Below are positions 38,836 to 43,695 of a stretch of DNA of 64,000 nt, piece after piece. Within the stretch, counting starts at the first letter, position 1, and each line of letters opens with the position of its first letter. The translations under genes and the position numbers were made by a program. The DNA lies in the NCBI RefSeq assembly GCF_000737065.1, contig NZ_AQRC01000010.1, forward strand, positions 86,117-150,116, in the 5' to 3' direction. The notes under the pieces are model-generated. The model made no database searches. It saw only the letters and a list, made by a program, of their open reading frames with translations, and was not told the origin of the DNA. The DNA is from Thioclava atlantica (GTDB taxonomy: Bacteria; Pseudomonadota; Alphaproteobacteria; Rhodobacterales; Rhodobacteraceae).

Positions 38836-39330
38836 TCATCCCTCTGACAAAAGGCTGAGGGGATCGAAATCCTCGCCCTGTTCGGCAACCCATTGATCGA
38901 TATTCGCCTCATCCGCGGCGAGGAAGGTCTCGGGATTCCAGATCTCGAAGGTCTCGCCCACGCCGGAGAAATAGGCCTCCTTGTCGAGACCGATCTTCGT
39001 GCGCAAGGCCGCGGGGAGCACCAGGCGACCGTCGGGATCGACCTCCGTCGGGTGGGATTTCGACAGCACGAGCCGCTGCAGGATCGTGCGCTGCTTCGAA
39101 CCGCGCGGCAGCGCCGCGATATCGGCCGCGAGCGCCTCGAAGGCGCTCTGCGTGTAGACCTGAAGCATTTTCTGGGTATCGGCACCGTAGACGATGACCA
39201 TGCGCGGGCGGTCGGCATTGGGGCGAGCGGGATCGCCCTCCTCAAGCTCACGACGAAACAGCGCGGGGATCGACACGCGACCCTTGCTGTCCACCTTGAA
39301 GGTGTATTCGCCTATGAACATGCCCGCCAA
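38836..39330 (-). CDS. mraZ: Transcriptional regulator MraZ
   Basis: A 164-residue DNA-binding protein with two SpoVT/AbrB half-domains: TFKVDSKGRVSIPALFRREL (first) and DPDGRLVLPAALRTKIGLDK (second). MraZ forms ring oligomers and binds repeated TGGG-type boxes upstream of its own operon, repressing dcw genes in E. coli. The TTG at 39330 has AGGAG at 6-nt spacing and is taken as the start; the ATG at 39321 (MFIGEYTF) is the alternative with a weaker ribosome site. It is the first gene of the operon, behind an attenuator-like leader with candidate MraZ boxes. Confidence 0.93.
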   Translation of the reverse strand: MAGMFIGEYTFKVDSKGRVSIPALFRRELEEGDPARPNADRPRMVIVYGADTQKMLQVYTQSAFEALAADIAALPRGSKQRTILQRLVLSKSHPTEVDPDGRLVLPAALRTKIGLDKEAYFSGVGETFEIWNPETFLAADEANIDQWVAEQGEDFDPLSLLSEG

Positions 39331-39374
39331 AGCGCGCTCCTATCACCTGTCCCACCGGGCCGGCGGCCCGGAAT

Positions 39375-39585
39375 GAAAACGGCGGATCGGGCTGCTGCCA
39401 CTGCCCGATCCGCCGCCCTCGTTCCCATCTCTGGGTATGTCCGACTACGCGCGCCACCTGGGGGGGGGGGATGTCTGCTCGCTCGCGCGCCGGATCTCTC
39501 TTTTTTTCGTGAAGCGGGAGCCTGTATGAAACCTGCTTTTCGCCGTGAGGTCTTAGTGCCTCTTTTGTCCTCGCTTCCGATGTCT
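39375..39585 (-). ncRNA. UpsM-like sRNA / attenuated leader of the dcw operon
   Basis: Upstream of mraZ a 12-bp perfect hairpin followed by TTTTC would stop minus-strand transcription 40-50 bp before the gene. In Rhodobacter sphaeroides an abundant sRNA of about 200 nt, UpsM, is made from exactly this position by partial termination before mraZ. The region between a candidate promoter (near 39585-39616) and this terminator is about 210 nt, a good match in size. It contains a run of 11 C (39460-39470). The assignment rests on position, size and terminator; I could not align it to UpsM. Confidence 0.55.
39381..39414 (-). terminator. Intrinsic terminator in the mraZ leader
   Basis: GGCGGATCGGGC pairs perfectly with GCCCGATCCGCC (39381-39392 with 39403-39414; 10-nt loop), and on the minus strand GTTTTCATT follows. 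Position just before mraZ implies attenuation of the whole operon. Confidence 0.8.
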
Positions 39586-39586
39586 A

Positions 39587-39611
39587 AGGGATGCCATGGG
39601 ATTTCATGGCA
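39587..39611 (+). promoter_or_regulatory. mraZ: Candidate MraZ-binding repeats, site A
   Basis: On the plus strand AGGGA-TGCCA-TGGGA-TTTCA-TGGCA gives three copies of a TGGGN-like pentamer with exact 5-bp spacing, the arrangement of MraZ boxes described in E. coli. It overlaps the probable start region of the mraZ leader (TTGCGT at 39611-39616 on the minus strand as a possible -35). Only one copy is perfect. Confidence 0.35.
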
Positions 39612-39615
39612 CGCA

Positions 39616-39652
39616 AGAAAAAAATTGCCGATTCTCCGGCGGGATTCGGCAA
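39616..39652 (-). terminator. Strong intrinsic terminator upstream of the mraZ promoter region
   Basis: On the minus strand TTGCCGA pairs with TCGGCAA (39646-39652 with 39625-39631), extended by an inner TCC/GGA stem, and is followed directly by a run of T (39618-39624) and CTTG. This is a canonical terminator. It ends some transcript from 39653 upward; the mrp terminator at 40007-40026 would already have stopped mrp, so an unrecognised transcript may end here. Confidence 0.75.
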
Positions 39653-40006
39653 AAGAGCACACCACGAGAAGGTCAGAGCCCCCCACAAATACCACTCATA
39701 GATAAATTGGGAGGAAGCATATCTAAATCTGGTATGTTTTCACCGGAGGATTTTTCTCCCATATGTTCCCATTTTTTTTCGTCCGATCATGGAACCCGGC
39801 CAGCATCCCCCTTATTGCGCGCCAAAGCACGCCCAGACAGGATCTTACGGCGAGTTGATCACGCTCGATCTGCCGCGATACGGGCGTGATGATGCCCCTG
39901 CGCCATGCAGCGACGCGGTCGCGCGACCATCGCGGTCCCGTGATTTCCCGTAACCGCGTCCCATGAATTCCCACGACCTGCGAAATCCCGACAGCCGGAA
40001 CGGAAA
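39653..40006. other. Intergenic region, possible unannotated transcript
   Basis: 354 bp bounded on the minus strand by the mrp terminator and a second strong terminator. Part is A/T-rich (39700-39780) in an otherwise GC-rich window, with TTTTTTTT at 39772-39779. No convincing ORF: the 83-codon minus-strand frame 39723-39974 lacks a ribosome site and family resemblance. A short sRNA or a longer mra leader are both possible. Confidence 0.35.
39757..39771 (-). promoter_or_regulatory. mraZ: Candidate MraZ-binding repeats, site B
   Basis: On the minus strand TGGGA-ACATA-TGGGA gives two perfect TGGGA pentamers with 5-bp spacing, about 430 bp upstream of mraZ. A third copy in register is not present. 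It fits the published MraZ-box spacing rule but is short enough to occur by chance. Confidence 0.3.
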
Positions 40007-40026
40007 AGGCGCCCCGCGGGGCGCCT
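40007..40026 (-). terminator. Terminator of mrp
   Basis: AGGCGCCCCGCGGGGCGCCT is a perfect 20-bp palindrome 35 bp past the mrp stop, followed on the minus strand by TTTTCC (pairing bases make a 9-bp stem). Intrinsic terminator of mrp. Confidence 0.75.
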
Positions 40027-40060
40027 GATCGAAACGGTTTCGCCTGAGAAAGACGCGACT

Positions 40061-41143
40061 TCAGACCGCGCCGCTTTCAGAGAGATGGCGCGCCAGCGCG
40101 GCATAGCTTTGCGCAGCGGCTCCCTCGCCCCCCGCGACCGGCGTCCCGGCATCCCCCGAGAGCCGCACCTCGAGATCGAGCGGCAGCGCGCCGAGGAAGG
40201 GCAGATCCTGCCTCTTGGCCTCGGCCTCGACCCCGCCATGACCGAAGAGATGCGCCTCGTGACCGCAGTTCGGACAGATATAGGTGGACATGTTCTCGAT
40301 GAGCCCGAGCAGGGGCACGTTGAGCCGGCGGAACATGTCGACCGCCTTCTTGGCGTCGAGCAGCGCGACGTCCTGCGGCGTCGAGACGACGATCGCGCCG
40401 TCGAGCCGGGTCTTCTGCCCGAGCGTCAGCTGAACATCCCCCGTCCCGGGCGGAAGATCGATGAGCAGGACGTCGAGCGGGCCGTATTCGTCCCATTTCA
40501 CCTGGAACAGCATCTGCTGCATCGCGCCCATCAGCATCGGGCCGCGCCAGATCACCGCCTCATCTTCCTTCAGCATCAGGCCGACCGACATCAAGGTCAC
40601 GCCATGCGCCTGCAGCGGCAGGATCGTCTGACCGTCCGGCGAGGACGGGCGTTTCGATGCGCCCATCATCCGCGGCTGCGAGGGGCCGTAAATATCCGCA
40701 TCGAGAAGCCCGACCCGCTTGCCCGCCCGGGCGAGCGCAATCGCAAGGTTGGAGCTGACGGTCGATTTCCCGACGCCGCCCTTGCCCGAACCGATCGCGA
40801 TGATCTTCGTCACTCCGGGCACGGCTTGCGGTCCGGCCTGCGGCGTCGGGTGGCCGCCGATCGCGGGCGCGCGCGGCGCCTGCTGGGCGCCCCCGAGCCC
40901 GCGCGGGGGGCCGGCGGGGACGATCACGGTCACGCTCGCAACGCCGGGAAGTGCCTTGACCGCAGCCTCGAGCTTCGGCCGGCTCGCCTCCAGCTCGGCC
41001 TGCGGGGCGCCCTCGAGGACGAAACGGACCACCCCCTCATGCACGGCCAGCGCACGCAGGAGGTCGCGGGCGACGGCATTTCCTCCGCCCGGCAGCTCCA
41101 CTTCCTGCAAAGCCGCAAGCACTTGTTCCTTGCTCAAAGCCAT
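40061..41143 (-). CDS. mrp: Mrp/NBP35-family iron-sulfur cluster carrier ATPase
   Basis: A 360-residue cytosolic P-loop protein. Residues 1-90 are a MIP18/DUF59-type domain (VLAALQEVELPGGGNAVARD). A Pro/Gly-rich linker leads to the deviant Walker A motif IIAIGSGKGGVGKSTVSSNL, then GLLDADIYGPSQPRMMG, LLIDLPPGTGDVQLTLGQ and the cluster-binding YICPNCGHEAHLFGHGG with Cys-x-x-Cys. Such proteins (ApbC/Mrp) hold and transfer Fe-S clusters to target enzymes. It has its own terminator and is divergent from the DUF1127 gene. Confidence 0.92.
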   Translation of the reverse strand: MALSKEQVLAALQEVELPGGGNAVARDLLRALAVHEGVVRFVLEGAPQAELEASRPKLEAAVKALPGVASVTVIVPAGPPRGLGGAQQAPRAPAIGGHPTPQAGPQAVPGVTKIIAIGSGKGGVGKSTVSSNLAIALARAGKRVGLLDADIYGPSQPRMMGASKRPSSPDGQTILPLQAHGVTLMSVGLMLKEDEAVIWRGPMLMGAMQQMLFQVKWDEYGPLDVLLIDLPPGTGDVQLTLGQKTRLDGAIVVSTPQDVALLDAKKAVDMFRRLNVPLLGLIENMSTYICPNCGHEAHLFGHGGVEAEAKRQDLPFLGALPLDLEVRLSGDAGTPVAGGEGAAAQSYAALARHLSESGAV

Positions 41144-41481
41144 AAAACCCTCCGATTCCCGGGAATGTTAGCGCCCGACCGGGCGGCAATTCGCGCCGAC
41201 TGTGACGTTTTTGCCGCGGGTTGCAAGCCGAAGTTCCGTGCAAATAGAGGGGTTCCCCTGCGGAACCGGGTCGCAGGCGAACATATCTTGCGCGGATCAG
41301 GCGGAAATGGGTCAGAATGATTTATGCGATTTCTGCATGGCGGCATTGTCAGCCAAAACCATTGTGCAAGCGCAGCATCAGGCTCATGTTAGGGCCAACG
41401 CGAAAGAAAGCGCAGACACAATTTCGGGTTCGGACAGCGAAAGATCGCGGCGGCCCAAGACAGAAAGATGAGGCTGACAAC
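41144..41481. promoter_or_regulatory. Divergent region mrp / DUF1127-CcsR operon
   Basis: 338 bp. It should hold the promoter of the DUF1127 gene and the RNA array; in R. sphaeroides the equivalent promoter is used by the heat-shock sigma factors RpoHI/RpoHII. Candidate -35 elements TTGCAA (41221-41226) and TTGCGC (41287-41292) are visible, without a convincing -10 partner. A small GGTTCC/GGAACC hairpin lies at 41251-41267. The upstream in-frame extension of the DUF1127 ORF to 41317 is not considered coding. Confidence 0.4.
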
Positions 41482-41685
41482 ATGGCACTCGTTCAAGACA
41501 TCCAACTGACCGAAGGCGGCTTCACCGCCCTCAAAGCGAAATTCTCCGAAGCTCTGGCCCGCCGCAAGGTGTACCGCCAGACCCTCAACGAGCTGCGTAC
41601 GCTGAGCAACCGCGAGCTCGCTGATCTCGGACTGAACCATTCGATGATCACCCGCGTTGCTTACGAGGCAGCTTACGGCAAGTGA
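41482..41685 (+). CDS. Small DUF1127-domain protein (CcaF1-like)
   Basis: A 67-residue protein, MALVQDIQLTEGG..., whose C-terminal half RRKVYRQTLNELRTLSNREL and ADLGLNHSMITRVAYEAAYG is a DUF1127 domain (Arg-rich helix, then L-x-D-L-G-L). It starts at the ATG with GAGG at 8-nt spacing. In Rhodobacter sphaeroides the gene RSP_6037 encodes a DUF1127 protein of similar size directly upstream of the sRNAs CcsR1-4; its product is reported to bind RNA and affect CcsR maturation. The same order is seen here, with the first CcsR-like hairpin 10 bp after the stop, so one transcript likely carries both. Confidence 0.88.
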   Translation: MALVQDIQLTEGGFTALKAKFSEALARRKVYRQTLNELRTLSNRELADLGLNHSMITRVAYEAAYGK

Positions 41686-41695
41686 TTGAATTCCC

Positions 41696-41765
41696 AAGCC
41701 CCCTCCTCCTCCCTGGGGCTTAGGAACTCGGCGGCGCCCTCCTCCTCCTCCCTGAGGGCGCCGCC
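41696..41765 (+). ncRNA. CcsR-like sRNA unit 1 (two anti-SD hairpins)
   Basis: Hairpin 1: AAGCCCC (41696-41702) with GGGGCTT (41715-41721), loop CTCCTCCTCCCT. Hairpin 2: GGCGGCGCCCT (41730-41740) with AGGGCGCCGCC (41755-41765), loop CCTCCTCCTCCCTG. Both loops contain CCTCCTCCC, complementary to Shine-Dalgarno purines. A short extra stem CGAAGCG/CGCTTCG lies between units 1 and 2 at 41786-41802. Confidence 0.8.
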
Positions 41766-41809
41766 AGCCAGACATACCGGCCCCGCGAAGCGCGACGCTT
41801 CGATGCCGG

Positions 41810-41896
41810 ATACCCGATCCGGTTCCCTCCTCCTCCTCCCTTGGGAACCGTGCCGATCCGGCGGCGACCTCTCTCCTCCTCCCTGAGGGCGCCGCC
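41810..41896 (+). ncRNA. CcsR-like sRNA unit 2
   Basis: Starts with ATACCCG (41810). Hairpin 3: CGGTTCCC (41820-41827) with GGGAACCG (41843-41850), loop TCCTCCTCCTCCCTT. Hairpin 4: 41860-41870 with 41886-41896, an 11-position stem with one A-G mismatch, loop CTCTCCTCCTCCCTG. The mismatch is the only imperfect position in the long second-type stems of the array. Confidence 0.78.
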
Positions 41897-41981
41897 GATC
41901 ATCGGCAAGAAATTGCGACAGCCTGTCGCATGCTGCACCGCAGCACTTGAATGCCGGGGCACAAGCCCCAAATCGCTTTGA
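41897..41981 (+). other. Structured spacer inside the RNA array
   Basis: An 85-nt segment without CCTCC loops separates units 2 and 3. It can form three small stems: TGCGACA/TGTCGCA (41914-41930), TGCTG/CAGCA (41931-41945) and GGGGC/GCCCC (41956-41969). It may be an RNase-processing or maturation element, or the mark where two duplicated blocks join. Confidence 0.45.
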
Positions 41982-42055
41982 GCGACCCCTCCTCCTCCCT
42001 GGGTCGCATCACTACGGCGGCGCCCTCCTCCTCCTCCTCCCTGAGGGCGCCGCCG
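41982..42055 (+). ncRNA. CcsR-like sRNA unit 3
   Basis: Hairpin 5: GCGACCC (41982-41988) with GGGTCGC (42001-42007), loop CTCCTCCTCCCT. Hairpin 6: CGGCGGCGCCCT (42015-42026) with AGGGCGCCGCCG (42044-42055), loop CCTCCTCCTCCTCCCTG, the longest loop of the array with an extra CCT step. Confidence 0.8.
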
Positions 42056-42059
42056 CAAG

Positions 42060-42134
42060 ATACCGAGGGCCCTCTCCTCCTCCCTGGGCCTAAGGGTGCG
42101 ACGCTGCCTCTCTCCTCCTCCCTGAGGTAGCGTC
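42060..42134 (+). ncRNA. CcsR-like sRNA unit 4
   Basis: Starts with ATACCGA (42060). Hairpin 7: 42067-42072 with 42086-42091 (six pairs, one G-U), loop TCTCCTCCTCCCT. Hairpin 8: GACGCTGCCT (42100-42109) with AGGTAGCGTC (42125-42134), ten pairs including one G-U, loop CTCTCCTCCTCCCTG. Stem sequence differs from other units while pairing is kept, which supports the fold. Confidence 0.78.
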
Positions 42135-42138
42135 CGAA

Positions 42139-42230
42139 ATACCGAAGGGTCCCTCTCCTCCTCCCTGGGGCCCGAGGTAACAGAGACGGCGGCGCCCCTC
42201 CTCCTCCCTGGGCGCCGCCGTTTTCTTTTT
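42139..42230 (+). ncRNA. CcsR-like sRNA unit 5, ending in the array terminator
   Basis: Starts with ATACCGA (42139). Hairpin 9: GGGTCCC (42147-42153) with GGGGCCC (42167-42173), one G-U, loop TCTCCTCCTCCCT. Hairpin 10: ACGGCGGCGCCC (42186-42197) with GGGCGCCGCCGT (42210-42221), loop CTCCTCCTCCCT, followed by TTTTCTTTTT. The last hairpin is therefore both an anti-SD loop and a strong intrinsic terminator for the whole DUF1127-CcsR transcript. Confidence 0.82.
42210..42230 (+). terminator. Terminator of the DUF1127-CcsR transcript
   Basis: The 3-prime arm of hairpin 10 (12-bp GC stem with 42186-42197) is followed by TTTTCTTTTT at 42221-42230. A run of ten C follows at 42234-42243 before the rlmJ leader. 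Confidence 0.85.
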
Positions 42231-42326
42231 CCGCCCCCCCCCCTTGCGACCTCGCCCCTCGTTGCTGCGAAGGGGATTGCGCGCGCCCTCCCGAGCGGGC
42301 AGGAAGGCCCTTCAGGAGGTGCGCCC

Positions 42327-43109
42327 ATGCTGTCCTATCAACACGCCTATCACGCGGGAAATCTAGCGGACGTGCACAAGCACGCGCTTCTGGCCACCGC
42401 GCTCGACTACCTCACGCACAAGGACAAGCCGCTGAGCTATATCGAGACGCATGCCGGGCGCGGGCTCTATGCGCTCGATGCGGCCGAGGCGCTCAAGACC
42501 GGCGAGGCCGCGGCCGGCATCACCCGCGTCGAGGAACTGGGCTGGTTCGACGCCGATCATCCCTATGCGCGCGCGCTCGCGACGGTCCGTCTGCTGCACG
42601 GTCCGCAAGCCTACCCCGGCTCGCCGCTTGTCGCGCTCTCGCTCTTGCGCGAATCCGACACGATCCAGCTGTGCGAGTTGCACCCGCAGGAATTCGACGC
42701 CTTGAGCTCGGTGATCGGTCGCAAGGAAGCGGTTCTGCACAAGGCCGACGGCTACGAGAAGGCGCTCGCGTTGACCCCGCCCACCCCGCGGCGCGGGATG
42801 ATGCTGATCGACCCCTCCTTCGAGGTGAAATCCGACTATGCCACCCTGCCCAAGTTGATCGCGAAGATCGCGAAGAAGTGGAATGTCGGGATCATCGCCC
42901 TGTGGTATCCGGTACTCGCGTCGGGCGCGCAGGAGGGCATGGTGGCCGCTTTGCGCAGGGACTTTCCTGAAGCGCTGAGCCACGAGGTCCGCTTCCCACC
43001 CGCCCGCGCCGGACATGGAATGCTCGGGTCGGGAATGTTCGTGGTGAATCCGCCCTTCGGCCTAGCTGGCGAGGCGGAACGGCTCTCAGCCCTTTTCGCC
43101 GCGCTCTGA
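42327..43109 (+). CDS. rlmJ: 23S rRNA (adenine(2030)-N(6))-methyltransferase
   Basis: A 260-residue SAM-dependent rRNA methyltransferase. The conserved N-terminus MLSYQHAYHAGNLADVHKHA and SYIETHAGRGLYAL are RlmJ signatures; GSPLVALSLLRESDTIQLCE follows. The catalytic motif reads IDPSFEVKSDYATL, where E. coli has Asp-Pro-Pro-Tyr; Phe for Tyr and Ser for Pro is a conservative change. ALWYPVL and GSGMFVVNPPFG are further family blocks. AGGAGG lies 7 nt before the ATG. Its end overlaps the end of the convergent mntR gene by 24 bp. Confidence 0.92.
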   Translation: MLSYQHAYHAGNLADVHKHALLATALDYLTHKDKPLSYIETHAGRGLYALDAAEALKTGEAAAGITRVEELGWFDADHPYARALATVRLLHGPQAYPGSPLVALSLLRESDTIQLCELHPQEFDALSSVIGRKEAVLHKADGYEKALALTPPTPRRGMMLIDPSFEVKSDYATLPKLIAKIAKKWNVGIIALWYPVLASGAQEGMVAALRRDFPEALSHEVRFPPARAGHGMLGSGMFVVNPPFGLAGEAERLSALFAAL

Positions 43110-43520
43110 GCGCGCCAGATAGGCCTCGAACGCTTCGAGGGTGCGGCGCGAGACGTGGTGCTCGATTCCTTCCGCATCCAGCTCCGCCACCTCTTCGGGC
43201 ACCCCGATCGCAAGCAGGAGCGCCACGACCGTGCGATGACGGGCGCGCACGCTCTCGGCCAGGGCTTCGCCCGCCTCGGTGAGGAACACGCCGCGATAGG
43301 GCCGCGACACCGCGAGCCCTTCGCGCTTGAGCCGCGACACCGCCTTCGTCGCGGTGGGATGGGCCACGCCCAGGCGCGCCGCGATCTCGGTGATCCGCGC
43401 CTCGCCGAACTCCGCCGCCAGATCCGAGATCATCTCGACGTAATCCTCGAGCAGCGCGCGGGCGGCGCGTTCGCGGGCCCGGTTGAAGCCCTTGATCTGG
43501 GTGGGATCTGTCTCGCTCAT
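43086..43520 (-). CDS. mntR: Manganese-responsive DtxR-family regulator MntR
   Basis: A 144-residue metal-dependent repressor. The winged-helix domain covers about residues 20-80 (ARALLEDYVEMISDLAAEFG, ITEIAARLGVAHPTATKAVS, LKREGLAVSRPYRGVFLTEA). The dimerisation/metal region has RHRTVVALLLAIGVPEEVAE and GIEHHVSRRTLEAFEAYLAR, with the His and Glu ligands of MntR. The ATG at 43520 is preferred over an in-frame start at 43559. It is divergent from mntH, with a palindromic operator in the 175-bp gap. Confidence 0.88.
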   Translation of the reverse strand: MSETDPTQIKGFNRARERAARALLEDYVEMISDLAAEFGEARITEIAARLGVAHPTATKAVSRLKREGLAVSRPYRGVFLTEAGEALAESVRARHRTVVALLLAIGVPEEVAELDAEGIEHHVSRRTLEAFEAYLARSERGEKG

Positions 43521-43632
43521 CGCTCTCGTCTTTCCAGAAGGGCCGCAATATCGCGCCATGCCCCGGAAGCCAAGGCCCAGCGTGGCCTGAGCCTCCGTGC
43601 CCTGTCAACGAATATTAGCCCCTTGCCAAATT

Positions 43633-43648
43633 TGTAGCCGAGGCTACA
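43633..43648. promoter_or_regulatory. Palindromic operator of mntH/mntR (MntR box)
   Basis: TGTAGCC-GA-GGCTACA is a perfect 7-bp inverted repeat with 2-bp centre, 48 bp upstream of the mntH ATG and inside the divergent mntR-mntH region. A possible -35 TTGCCA (43624-43629) precedes it and its right arm contains TACATT (43645-43650), so bound protein would cover the promoter. DtxR-family sites have this size and symmetry. Confidence 0.7.
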
Positions 43649-43695
43649 TTTCGCAGGTGCAGAACTGGAATCACTCTAAACCGAGGCGCCCCCCG

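Noticed and set aside
39723..39974. An 83-codon minus-strand frame upstream of mraZ
   Set aside because: No ribosome site, no recognised family, and it crosses the A/T-rich patch with candidate regulatory repeats.
41696..42230. CRISPR array or simple tandem repeat
   Set aside because: Repeats are short, with irregular spacing and variable stems that conserve pairing; there are no unique spacers of constant length and no cas genes.
41720..42328. A 202-codon minus-strand frame and short plus-strand frames through the hairpin array
   Set aside because: The sequence is explained by paired stems with CCTCCTCCC loops; the predicted peptides are repetitive Gly/Arg/Glu strings.
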